Shown in pieces: positions 50,076 through 58,491 of a stretch of DNA of 64,000 nucleotides. The stretch is from Mesorhizobium_K quangtriensis. Its GTDB lineage: Bacteria > Pseudomonadota > Alphaproteobacteria > Rhizobiales > Rhizobiaceae. The notes under the pieces were generated by a model that saw nothing but the letters and a program-made list of their open reading frames with translations, was not told where the DNA came from and did no database searches. The position numbers were made by a program, and so were the translations under genes. Each line of letters begins with the position of its first letter. Positions within the stretch are counted from its first letter, which is position 1. The stretch is from NCBI RefSeq assembly GCF_040081925.1, contig NZ_JBEBMF010000001.1:1302001-1366000 (forward strand), in the 5' to 3' direction.

Positions 50076-51650
50076 TCATGCACCCGCCAGTTGCTGCGCA
50101 AGCATGAAACCCGAGCCTGCACCCGTTCCGGCTCCGGGCCAAGTGGCCGCGCCAACAAGATGCAGATTGGCGACCGGCGTGTTCCAGCGCGCATAGCCGG
50201 GCGCCGGGCGGAACAGGAAGTTCTGCGAGATATGATGGCTGCCGCAGATCTGGTCGCCACCGACGAGGTTGGGGTTCTCGCGTTCCAAGTCGATAGGCGA
50301 GAACACCGCGCGGCCAAGTATCTTGCTTGATAGGCCCGGCGCGTGTTTCTCGATCAACGCCAGCGCCCGGTCGGCATAGCGCTCCTTGATCTCGTCCCAG
50401 TGCGCCGGCCCGATCTCGCCCGCCGCGTCCCCGATGACCTCGGCCGGAAGCGCGCGCACCTGCACCCACAGCACATGCTTGCCATCAGGCGCGCGAGACG
50501 GATCGACCGCTGTCGGCTGACCCACAACGAGCACCGGCTCGTCGGGCAGCATTCCAGCAATTGCCTGTTGGTATGTCTTCGCCATCTGCTCCAGCGACGG
50601 CGCGATATGCACATAGGCGAAGGACTTCAACTCCTCGCCGGCCTTCCAGTCGGGCAGGCCGTCCATCGCCAGATGGATCATCATCGTACCGGGCGCATGG
50701 CGGAACTTCTTCATCACCGTGTCGAAGCCCGCATCGCCCGAGCCTTTCGGCAGCAGCTTGCCGGCCAGCGCTCCGGGCGCGACGCCTGCGATAACCGCCT
50801 TCGTCGCCGTATGCGTCTCGCCGTTGGCGAGCCTGATGCCGGTCGCCTTGCCGCTGACGGTAACGATCTCGGCAACATCCGCGCTGTGGAACACCTTGCC
50901 GCCCGCTTTTGTCAGCACGCCTTCCAACGCGCGGATAATCGTGTCGGCGCCACCCTTGCCGATCACCATGCCAAAACTCTGGTTGGCCATGGATTCGAGG
51001 TAGGGGAAGACCGCGCCGCCTGCGATATCGGGAGCGAAGTCGAGATGCATGCCCCATGCGGCGAGCGTCGCCTTCACATGCGGCGAGGTGAAATTGTCAT
51101 CCAGCCAGGCGCGCGGCGACGACAGCAGCAGCTTGGCCGTGTCGAGCGAGCCCTTGACGCCCTTCTTGCGCCAAAGGTTCCAGCCCGTGCCGGCGAGCGC
51201 ACGCGCCCCCATTGGCGAACCGAGCAGGCGGAAGAGGTGCTCGGCCTCGCCCATGAAGCCGCCGACCAGCCGACGCCATGTCTCGGCGTCGTCCTTCGAG
51301 AATTTTTCGAGCCGCGCGACCGTCTTTTCAATGTCGGTGCTGACGCCGAACCAGCGTCCGTCAGGAAACACCGATGCAAAACAATCGGCGGCCGGGACGA
51401 ATTCCAGTCCCGCCCATTTCAATTCATTTGCATATTTCCGGTGGAAAGCGGAACCGGCGAACAGGCTGAGATTCATTGCTGCGAGATCGTGCCGGAAACC
51501 GGGGAGCGTCAGTTCGCGCGTCTGGACCGCGCCGCCGCTCACGGGATTGCGCTCGAAAACAGCGGTTTTCCAGCCCTTGGACGCCAAATGCGCGGCGCAG
51601 GCCAGACTGTTGTGGCCGGCACCGACAAAGATGGCGTCGAATTCGCTCAC
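50076..51650 (-). CDS. NAD(P)/FAD-dependent oxidoreductase, phytoene-desaturase-like (first paralogue)
   Basis: 524 residues. It has the dinucleotide motif DAIFVGAGHNSLACAAHLASKGWKTAVFERN, then SGGAVQTRELTLPGFRHDLAAM, and a C-terminal flavin contact LHLVGAATWPGAGTGAGSGFMLAQQL, the pattern of phytoene-desaturase-like amine or alkene oxidoreductases (including animal PYROXD2-like proteins). It starts at GTG. It is divergent from a cyclase gene and a second, related oxidoreductase (52578-54137). Carotenoid synthesis is unlikely because no other carotenoid genes are nearby. Substrate unknown. Confidence 0.88.
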   Translation of the reverse strand: MSEFDAIFVGAGHNSLACAAHLASKGWKTAVFERNPVSGGAVQTRELTLPGFRHDLAAMNLSLFAGSAFHRKYANELKWAGLEFVPAADCFASVFPDGRWFGVSTDIEKTVARLEKFSKDDAETWRRLVGGFMGEAEHLFRLLGSPMGARALAGTGWNLWRKKGVKGSLDTAKLLLSSPRAWLDDNFTSPHVKATLAAWGMHLDFAPDIAGGAVFPYLESMANQSFGMVIGKGGADTIIRALEGVLTKAGGKVFHSADVAEIVTVSGKATGIRLANGETHTATKAVIAGVAPGALAGKLLPKGSGDAGFDTVMKKFRHAPGTMMIHLAMDGLPDWKAGEELKSFAYVHIAPSLEQMAKTYQQAIAGMLPDEPVLVVGQPTAVDPSRAPDGKHVLWVQVRALPAEVIGDAAGEIGPAHWDEIKERYADRALALIEKHAPGLSSKILGRAVFSPIDLERENPNLVGGDQICGSHHISQNFLFRPAPGYARWNTPVANLHLVGAATWPGAGTGAGSGFMLAQQLAGA

Positions 51651-51760
51651 GCCCCGATCCCATTTCCTTTAGGCTTAAAGATAATTGCAGATGCATATGT
51701 TTTCGTCTAGTAGCATATTGAAGCCCGACAAGAGCGCTGCCAATCCACAAGGGGAAAACA
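51651..51760. promoter_or_regulatory. Divergent promoter region with quasi-palindrome shared with the 2-aminobenzoyl-CoA operon
   Basis: This AT-rich 110-base gap has CTTTAGGCTTAAAG at 51667-51680, which matches CTTCAAGCTTAAAA at 43661 in 11 of the first 13 bases. Further along, the repeated element GCATATG/GCATATT (about 51692 and 51713) is spaced near two helical turns. These are likely sites for the nearby MarR regulator(s). The cyclase ATG is preceded by AAGGGGA. Confidence 0.5.
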
Positions 51761-52552
51761 ATGGACTCCGCAAAACTTCTCGGCGAATTCGCCACCCAGC
51801 TTCTTTCCGGTGCGATCGAGGTCGTCGACCTCTCCGCCGTGCTCGGGCCCGAGACGCCGCTGATCAAACTGCCGCCGGAACTCGCGGTCGACACGCCCAA
51901 GGTCGAGATCCACACGATCTCCGCCTACGACAAGAACGGCCCGTGGTGGGCCTGGAACTGGCTGAAGCTCGGCGAGCATTCGGGCACCCATTTCGACGCG
52001 CCGCATCACTGGATTTCTGGCAAGGACTATCCCGACGGCTCGACCGACACGCTGCCGGTGCAGAAGCTCGTCGGTCCGGTCAACGTGCTCGACTTCTCGA
52101 AGGAAGCTGCCGCCGATCCTGACTTCCTCCTGACCGTCGACCACATCAAGAGCTGGGAAGCCAAGCATGGTGCGATCAACCCGGGCGAGTGGGTGGTGAT
52201 GCGTACCGACTGGGACCGGTTCAGCGGCTCTGAGGCCAAGTTCCTCAATGCAAACGAGACCGGGCCGCATACGCCCGGCCCGACCGCCGAAGCGATCATT
52301 TATCTGATCGAGAAGGATGTCGCCGGCTGGGGTTCGCAGACGATCGGCACCGACGCGGGCGCCGCAGGCGGCATGGAGCCGCCGTTCCCGGCGCACACGC
52401 TGATGCACAAGGCCAACAAGTACGGCCTAGCCAGCCTCTGCAACCTCGACAAGCTTCCGCCGAAAGGCGCGATCCTGATCGCCGCGCCGCTGAAGATCGA
52501 GAAGGGCACCGGCAGCCCGATCCGCGCCCTGGCGCTCGTACCGAAGTCGTAA
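51761..52552 (+). CDS. Cyclase family metal-dependent hydrolase (KynB/isatin hydrolase-like)
   Basis: 263 residues. The family's metal and catalytic motif is seen in LKLGEHSGTHFDAPHHWISGKDY, with a second histidine-bearing block and LIEKDVAGWGSQTIGTDAGAAGG later. The family includes N-formylkynurenine formamidase (KynB, usually about 210 residues) and isatin hydrolase. The extra length and the WWAWNWLKLGEHSGTH context favour an isatin-hydrolase-like or other amide/lactone hydrolase. It could still supply the formamidase step missing from the tryptophan operon. First gene of a plus-strand operon. Confidence 0.85.
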   Translation: MDSAKLLGEFATQLLSGAIEVVDLSAVLGPETPLIKLPPELAVDTPKVEIHTISAYDKNGPWWAWNWLKLGEHSGTHFDAPHHWISGKDYPDGSTDTLPVQKLVGPVNVLDFSKEAAADPDFLLTVDHIKSWEAKHGAINPGEWVVMRTDWDRFSGSEAKFLNANETGPHTPGPTAEAIIYLIEKDVAGWGSQTIGTDAGAAGGMEPPFPAHTLMHKANKYGLASLCNLDKLPPKGAILIAAPLKIEKGTGSPIRALALVPKS

Positions 52553-52577
52553 CGTCAGAGCCGGAGGCGACGTTCCC

Positions 52578-54137
52578 ATGAGCGCCCCCGACCACATCAT
52601 CGTCGGCAGCGGCATCAACGCGCTGGTCTGCGCCGCCATTCTTGGCGGCAAGGGACGCAAGGTGCTGGTCCTTGAGCGCAACGATCGCATCGGCGGCTGC
52701 ATCCGCACGGACGAGATCACGGTGCCGGGTTTCGTGCACGACGTGATGGCGACGACCTTCGTGCTGTTCATCACCTCGCCGGCCTATGCGGCGCTGGCGG
52801 CCGACCTCGGCAGGCATGGGCTGGAGTTCTGCCATACGAACGCGCCGACCGGCGTCCTGAGGCCGGATGGCAGCCACCTGATCCAGCACATGGACCGCGC
52901 GACGAATGTCGCGGCCTTTGGCGAGGACGGCGCGCAATATGCTGCCGACGTCGACGACATCGGCAGGAATGCCGGCCTGCTGTTCGGCCTGCTCGGCGGC
53001 GGGCTCTGGACGTGGCCGACCTTCAAGCTGCTGTTGGGCGAGGCTCGGCGGCGCGGACCCCGTGGGCTCGCAGCCTTCATGGGCGATGCGCTGACGCCGG
53101 CGCGAAGCTGGCTAGAAAGCTCCTACAAGACAGACCTCGCGCGCTCTCTCTGGGCGCCCTGGTCCCTGCATGCCGGCATCGGCCCGGAAGACGCGTTTTC
53201 CGGCCAGATCGCCAAAGTCATCGCCTTTGCGCTGGAAGCCGCCGGCGCGCCGATCGTCAAGGGCGGCGCGAGAAACATCCTGTCCGCCTTCGATGCCCTC
53301 ATCAGGGAAAGGGGCGGGGAAATCCGCACGGGCGCGGATGTCGACTCCATTATCGTCGAAGGCGGCAAGGCGACCGGCGTGCGCCTCGCTTCCGGCGAGA
53401 CAATGAAGGCGTCGAAGGGCGTGATCTGCTCGGTGACGCCGACGCAACTCTATGGCCGCCTGCTCGGCAACAACGCTCCTTCGGACGATGTCGCCGCAAC
53501 GAAAGCCTATCGTTACGGCAAGGGCAACTTCCAGATCCACTACGCGCTCGACCGCCCGCCGGCTTGGCGCAACAAAGAGCTCGGCGACGTCGCGCTGTTG
53601 CATCTGACCCCCGGGCTCGATGGCGTGTCAAAGGCGTCGAACGAGGCGGTGCGTGGCATGTTGCCGGAGACGCCGACGATCTGTGTCGGCCAACCACATG
53701 CGCTCGACCCGTCGCGCTGCCCGCCGGGCAAGGCCATCCTCTGGCTGCAGCTTCCGGAATCCCCGCGCCACATCAAGGGCGACGCCGCAGGCAAGCTCAA
53801 GGCGCCCGCAGACGGGAAGTGGACCGAGCAATTGCGCGAAGCCTATGCCGACCGCGTCGAGGACATTCTCGCATCGCATATCGATGCCTTCTCGGCGACG
53901 GTGCTTGGCCGCCGCGCATATTCACCTGCGGATCTGGAGGCGATGAACATCAACCTCGTCGGCGGTGACCCCTATGGCGGTTCGTCCACCATCGACCAGT
54001 CGTTCCTGTGGCGTCCGTTCAAGACCAGCCGCAACCACGAGACATCGATCAAGAGCCTCTATCACATCGGGGCGTCCACCCATCCAGGCGCGGGTCTCGG
54101 CGGCGGCTCCGGCTTCCTTCTGGGGAGCAAGCTCTGA
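52578..54137 (+). CDS. NAD(P)/FAD-dependent oxidoreductase, phytoene-desaturase-like (second paralogue)
   Basis: 519 residues: DHIIVGSGINALVCAAILGGKGRKVLVLERN at the N-terminus, GGCIRTDEITVPGFVHDVMAT, a central covering domain and the C-terminal LYHIGASTHPGAGLGGGSGFLLGSKL. It parallels the product of 50076-51650 block for block over the whole length, so the two are paralogues and might form a heteromer or act in sequence. GGAGG lies upstream. Its stop shares a base with the MarR start. Confidence 0.88.
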   Translation: MSAPDHIIVGSGINALVCAAILGGKGRKVLVLERNDRIGGCIRTDEITVPGFVHDVMATTFVLFITSPAYAALAADLGRHGLEFCHTNAPTGVLRPDGSHLIQHMDRATNVAAFGEDGAQYAADVDDIGRNAGLLFGLLGGGLWTWPTFKLLLGEARRRGPRGLAAFMGDALTPARSWLESSYKTDLARSLWAPWSLHAGIGPEDAFSGQIAKVIAFALEAAGAPIVKGGARNILSAFDALIRERGGEIRTGADVDSIIVEGGKATGVRLASGETMKASKGVICSVTPTQLYGRLLGNNAPSDDVAATKAYRYGKGNFQIHYALDRPPAWRNKELGDVALLHLTPGLDGVSKASNEAVRGMLPETPTICVGQPHALDPSRCPPGKAILWLQLPESPRHIKGDAAGKLKAPADGKWTEQLREAYADRVEDILASHIDAFSATVLGRRAYSPADLEAMNINLVGGDPYGGSSTIDQSFLWRPFKTSRNHETSIKSLYHIGASTHPGAGLGGGSGFLLGSKL

Positions 54138-54619
54138 TGGACCAGAAAGTTTCGGAAAAGCGCGAACGGATTTCCACTCTGGGACAGATCGGGCTGCAGC
54201 AGTTCGCGCCCTATCTGATGAACCGCATCATGGGCCGCTATAACGCGACGCTGCGCGAAGCCTATGGCCGCGAGAACCGCACGGTGCCGCAGGTGCGCAC
54301 GCTCGCTGTCCTGTCGGTGAGCGATGGCGTTACTGTCGGCGATCTCGCCGTCTACACGGTCATAGAGCAGTCGACCTTGTCGCGCACACTCGATGCGCTT
54401 GAGCAGCAGGGACTGGTGCGTCGTGAGGCCGGCGAGACCGACAACCGCGTGAAGAAGGTTTTTCTCACCGACGAGGGACGCGCCGAATTCAACCGCGCCT
54501 GGCCGGCGATGCATGACGCCTTCGAGCTGATGTTCGATGGCATAGACGACGCGGAATATTCGTCATTCGTGGTGACGCTGCAGAAGATGCTGAGGAACAT
54601 CCGCAAGCACGATATTTGA
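54137..54619 (+). CDS. MarR family transcriptional regulator
   Basis: 160 residues: winged helix with VTVGDLAVYTVIEQSTLSRTLDALEQQGLV as recognition region and the wing GETDNRVKKVFLTDEGRAEF, flanked by dimerisation helices. It is coupled to the upstream flavin oxidoreductase (TGATG) and lies 61 bases before the indolepyruvate-type oxidoreductase genes, which makes it the likely regulator of this cluster. Candidate operator in the divergent gap at 51651-51760. Confidence 0.92.
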   Translation: MDQKVSEKRERISTLGQIGLQQFAPYLMNRIMGRYNATLREAYGRENRTVPQVRTLAVLSVSDGVTVGDLAVYTVIEQSTLSRTLDALEQQGLVRREAGETDNRVKKVFLTDEGRAEFNRAWPAMHDAFELMFDGIDDAEYSSFVVTLQKMLRNIRKHDI

Positions 54620-54680
54620 GACGCAGCTTACGCAGCGCCGTTGGGGAGGGCAACGGCGACAACGGAACGGGACAAAGAAG

Positions 54681-56834
54681 ATGGCCGAGCGGTCATTCGC
54701 CAAGGAAGTCGAGAAGCTGAGGCTGGGTGACGGCGAGGAATTCGCCGGCGAAGGCATCCTCGCCATCACCAAGGCGCTGCTGCAATGCGGCGTCGGCTAT
54801 GTCGGAGGCTATCAGGGCGCGCCGATCAGCCATCTGATGGACGTGCTGGCCGACGCGCAGGACATTCTGGGCGAACTCGGCGTGCATTTCGAGGCCTCCG
54901 CCTCCGAGGCGACCGCCACCGCGATGCTTGCCGCGTCGGTGCACTATCCGATCCGCGGCGCCGCCACCTTCAAGTCCACCGTCGGCACCAACGTTGCGTC
55001 CGACGCGCTTGCCAACCTCGCCTCCGGCGGTGTCACCGGCGGCGCGCTGATCATCGTCGGCGAAGACTACGGCGAAGGCTCCTCGATCATGCAGGAGCGC
55101 AGCCACGCCTTCGCGATGAAGAGTCAGGTCTGGCTGCTCGATCCACGCCCCAACCTGCCGTCAATCGTGCAGGCGGTGGAGCATGGCTTTGAGCTGTCGG
55201 AGGTTTCGAACACGCCCGTCATGCTGCAGGTGCGCATTCGTTGCTGCCATGTGCATGGCAAATTCATCGCCAAGGACAATAAGCGTCCGTCGATGACAGT
55301 GGCCGATGCGCTGGAAAATCCGCGCCGCGACACCGGCCGCATCGTGCTGCCGCCGGCCTCTTTCCTGCACGAAAAGGAGAAGGTCGCGAAACGCTGGCCG
55401 GCCGCGGTCGACTATATCCGCAGGAACCGGATCAATGAGTTCTTCGGTCCTGATGCCGGTTCGGTTGGCATCGTGATGCAGGGCGGCATGTACAATGCCG
55501 TCATCCGCGCGCTCCAGCGCCTCGGCCTCGCCGACGCCTATGGCGAGACCGACGTGCCGCTTTATGTGCTGAATGCCGTCTATCCTCTTATCGACGACGA
55601 GTTCCTCACCTTCTGCGAGGGCAAGGATTCCGTGCTCGTGGTCGAGGAAGGCCAGCCGAATTATATGGAGCAGGCCTTTGCCGCCATGCTGCACAAAGCA
55701 GGTCGCGGCACACGCCTCGTCGGCAAAGAATACCTGCCGGTGGCCGGCGAATACACCGGGCAGGTGATGCTGGACGGCCTAGGTGCGTTCCTGCGCGCCG
55801 AAGCGCCGCAGCTTCTGTCGGCAGAAATCCGCGCGCCCAACAAGATGGGCGGCGGCGAGGAAATCCCGGACCTCAGCAAGGTCGTGCCGGGTCGGCCGCC
55901 GGGTTTCTGCGTCGGCTGCCCGGAGCGCCCGATCTTCGCCGCGACCAAGCTGGTCGAGCAGGAACTCGGCAAGCACCACATCGCGTCCGACATCGGCTGC
56001 CATCTCTTCTCGATCATGCCGCCCTTCGAGCTTGGCGCAACGACGATGGGTTACGGCCTCGGGCCGGCATCCGCCTCCGCCTTCAATTCGCCGGAAGCGA
56101 AGCGCCGGTCCATCTCCTTCGTCGGCGATGGCGGCTTCTGGCACAACGGCCTGACGTCCTCGATCGGCAACGCCGTGTTCAACAAGAACGACGGCGTTAT
56201 TGTCGTCGTCGACAATTTCTATTCGGCGGCGACGGGCGGTCAGGACATCCTGTCGTCGCGCGCCAACAACCGGACGAAATCCACCCAGCACCCGATCACC
56301 AAGGCGATCGAGGGCATGGGCGTGAAGTGGCTGCGCCACATCGACCGCACCTATGATGTCGGAAAGATGCAGGCGACACTGAAGGAGGCGCTGACGACCG
56401 AAGAGAAGGGTCCGAAGGTCATCGTCGCCTCATCGGAATGCATGCTGAATCGCCAGCGTCGCGAGAAGCCGCTGGTCAATCAGGCGATCAAGGACGGCGC
56501 GCGCGTCGTGAAGCCGAAATTCGGCGTCGACGAAGACATCTGCACCGGCGATCACGCCTGCATGCGGCTGTCGGGTTGTCCGTCGCTGTCGGTGAAGTCG
56601 CTGGACGATCCGCTGCGCGATGATCCGGTTGCCTCGATCGACCAGAATTGCGTCGGCTGCGGCAATTGCGGCGAGGTGGCTGACGCGGCCGTGCTCTGCC
56701 CATCCTTCTACCGCGCCGATGTCGTGCACAATCCGAGCGGCTGGGACCGCTTCCTCGACCGCATGCGCAGCGCCGTGATCGGCTTCCTCCAGCGCCGCCG
56801 CGAGCGCCGCCGGCTGGTCTTCGCCAATGCTTGA
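54681..56834 (+). CDS. iorA: Indolepyruvate (2-oxoacid) oxidoreductase alpha subunit, TPP- and ferredoxin-domain containing
   Basis: 717 residues. N-terminal pyrimidine-binding domain (YVGGYQGAPISHLMDVLADAQ), central domain, GFCVGCPERPIF, then the TPP site GDGGFWHNGLTSSIGNAVF with VVVDNFYSAATGGQDI. The C-terminus is a two-cluster ferredoxin domain, with cysteines in DICTGDHACMRLSGCP and NCVGCGNCGEVADAAVLCP. It oxidatively decarboxylates an aryl-2-oxoacid to its acyl-CoA with reduced ferredoxin as product. The beta subunit gene overlaps by eight bases. Indolepyruvate itself is inferred from family, not proven. Confidence 0.9.
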   Translation: MAERSFAKEVEKLRLGDGEEFAGEGILAITKALLQCGVGYVGGYQGAPISHLMDVLADAQDILGELGVHFEASASEATATAMLAASVHYPIRGAATFKSTVGTNVASDALANLASGGVTGGALIIVGEDYGEGSSIMQERSHAFAMKSQVWLLDPRPNLPSIVQAVEHGFELSEVSNTPVMLQVRIRCCHVHGKFIAKDNKRPSMTVADALENPRRDTGRIVLPPASFLHEKEKVAKRWPAAVDYIRRNRINEFFGPDAGSVGIVMQGGMYNAVIRALQRLGLADAYGETDVPLYVLNAVYPLIDDEFLTFCEGKDSVLVVEEGQPNYMEQAFAAMLHKAGRGTRLVGKEYLPVAGEYTGQVMLDGLGAFLRAEAPQLLSAEIRAPNKMGGGEEIPDLSKVVPGRPPGFCVGCPERPIFAATKLVEQELGKHHIASDIGCHLFSIMPPFELGATTMGYGLGPASASAFNSPEAKRRSISFVGDGGFWHNGLTSSIGNAVFNKNDGVIVVVDNFYSAATGGQDILSSRANNRTKSTQHPITKAIEGMGVKWLRHIDRTYDVGKMQATLKEALTTEEKGPKVIVASSECMLNRQRREKPLVNQAIKDGARVVKPKFGVDEDICTGDHACMRLSGCPSLSVKSLDDPLRDDPVASIDQNCVGCGNCGEVADAAVLCPSFYRADVVHNPSGWDRFLDRMRSAVIGFLQRRRERRRLVFANA

Positions 56835-58449
56835 TGTCGTCTCTACGCGAGATGTTCCCGCGCGCGGCGACGGCGGGGTGATCAAGATTGCCATCCTCGC
56901 CGTCGGCGGGCAGGGCGGCGGTGTGCTGTCCGACTGGATCGTCGACGTCGCCGAGCGCAACGGCTATCTGGCGCAGTCGACCTCGGTGGCTGGCGTGGCG
57001 CAGCGCACAGGCGCGACGATTTATTACATCGAGATGTGCCGCGACAAGGGCCGCCAGCCGGTCTTCGCACTTTCGCCCTCGCAGGGCGACGTTGACGTGC
57101 TGATCGCGGCCGAACTGATGGAGGCAGGCCGCGCCATCATGCGTGGCTTCGTCACGCCGGAGAAAACGACGCTGATCGCGTCGTCGCACCGCATCGCGGC
57201 CGTCTCGGAAAAGATCGAGCCAGGCGACGGGCGGGCGTCCTCGGCGAAGATACGCGAGACTGCTGAGATCGCGTCGAAGCGCTTCATCGCCTTCGATATG
57301 GAAAAGATCGCCGTTAAGAACGGCTCGGTCGTCTCGTCGAGCCTGTTCGGCGCGCTGGCCGGTTCAGGCGTATTGCCGTTCCCGCGCGAGACCTACGAGG
57401 CGACGATCAGCGCCTCCGGTCGCGGCGTGAAGGCCAGCCTCGCGGCTTTTGGTGGCGGCTACGACGGCGCGCGCGGCCACGGCGTCGAGATCACGAATCC
57501 CGTCGTGCCGGGCGGCCCGGATGACCAGGCGGCCGCTCATAGCCCCGTCAGTTCCGCGACGGCCGCAGATGCAACTGAGCCGGTCGAAAAAGATGGCCCT
57601 GACGTGGAAGGCCCGCGCCGGCTTGTGGCCGGCTGGCAGGAACTGACCGCCCGCATCGAGGAAATGCCCGAGCCGGTGCGCGACATGGCGCTGCGCGGCC
57701 TGCGCAAGGTGGTCGACTATCAGGACATGCGCTACGGCGAGGAATATCTCGACCGTCTCGACCGGGCGCTCTTGCTCGATTCGGAAGAGCGGGGCCATGC
57801 GCTCTCCATCGCGGCGGCGAAACATCTCGCCAACGCGCTCTGCTATGACGACATGATCCGCGTCGCCGATCTCAAGACGCGCTCGACGCGCGGTGCGCGC
57901 GTTCGTCGCGAGGTCGGCGTCAAGGGTGACGCGATCCTGCAGACGACGGAATATTTCCACCCGCGCGTCGAGGAATTCTGCGGCGCGATGCCGGCTGCCA
58001 TCGGCAGCTACATCGAGAACCGCCCTAAGCTGTCGGCCTTCATCGACCGTCGCATCAACAAGGGCCGCCGCATCCGCACCGACAGCTTTACCGGCTTCGC
58101 GATGCTCTGGATGATTGGCGGCATGCGGCGTTGGAGGCGCGGCCTGCTCCGGCATCGGGTAGAGCAGGCGCATCTTGACCGTTGGTGCGATCTGGGGCTG
58201 GCGACAGTGCCGCAGGACTATGCGCTTGCGGTCGAAATACTCAATACGCGCCGCCTGATCAAGGGCTATAGCGACACCCATGTCCGTGCGCAGTCGAAAT
58301 TCGACCGCGTTCTCTCGGCTCTGCCGATGCTGAAAGGCCGCTCCGACGCCGCCGACTGGCTGCGCCGCCTGCGCGAGGCCGCGCTCAAGGACGAGAAGGG
58401 CGACATGCTTGACGGCGCGCTGAAGACTGTGGCCACGCTGGGCGACTAG
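56827..58449 (+). CDS. iorB: Indolepyruvate (2-oxoacid) oxidoreductase beta subunit with C-terminal DUF6537-like domain
   Basis: 540 residues. The first 200 are the gamma/beta-type domain (IKIAILAVGGQGGGVLSDWIVDVAERNG, QSTSVAGVAQRTGATIYYIEM). After a linker rich in A, D and P (about 235-265) comes a long helical C-terminal domain (about 290-535) of the DUF6537 kind seen in proteobacterial IorB proteins. It is much longer than the archaeal beta subunit (about 200). An alternative start is the GTG at 56878, directly before the conserved IKIAILAVGG. It works with the alpha subunit encoded just upstream. Confidence 0.9.
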   Translation: MLDVVSTRDVPARGDGGVIKIAILAVGGQGGGVLSDWIVDVAERNGYLAQSTSVAGVAQRTGATIYYIEMCRDKGRQPVFALSPSQGDVDVLIAAELMEAGRAIMRGFVTPEKTTLIASSHRIAAVSEKIEPGDGRASSAKIRETAEIASKRFIAFDMEKIAVKNGSVVSSSLFGALAGSGVLPFPRETYEATISASGRGVKASLAAFGGGYDGARGHGVEITNPVVPGGPDDQAAAHSPVSSATAADATEPVEKDGPDVEGPRRLVAGWQELTARIEEMPEPVRDMALRGLRKVVDYQDMRYGEEYLDRLDRALLLDSEERGHALSIAAAKHLANALCYDDMIRVADLKTRSTRGARVRREVGVKGDAILQTTEYFHPRVEEFCGAMPAAIGSYIENRPKLSAFIDRRINKGRRIRTDSFTGFAMLWMIGGMRRWRRGLLRHRVEQAHLDRWCDLGLATVPQDYALAVEILNTRRLIKGYSDTHVRAQSKFDRVLSALPMLKGRSDAADWLRRLREAALKDEKGDMLDGALKTVATLGD

Positions 58450-58450
58450 C

Positions 58451-58491
58451 GACAAATTGACTTTTGTCAGCGGTCATGACTATTGTCGGCA
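58451..58491 (+). promoter_or_regulatory. Candidate promoter/operator of the SorC-type regulator
   Basis: The 42-base gap holds GACAAA (58451) and TTTGTC (58463-58468) as an inverted repeat around TTGACT, a -35-like hexamer. GTCATGAC (58473-58480) is an 8-base palindrome, and a further TTGTCGG lies just before the ATG. Repeated TTGTC elements suggest autoregulation. Short and tentative. Confidence 0.4.

Noticed and set aside
50076..54137. Carotenoid biosynthesis
   Set aside because: The two phytoene-desaturase-like proteins have no phytoene synthase, cyclase of the carotenoid type or prenyl transferase nearby; the neighbouring cyclase-family gene is a metal hydrolase.
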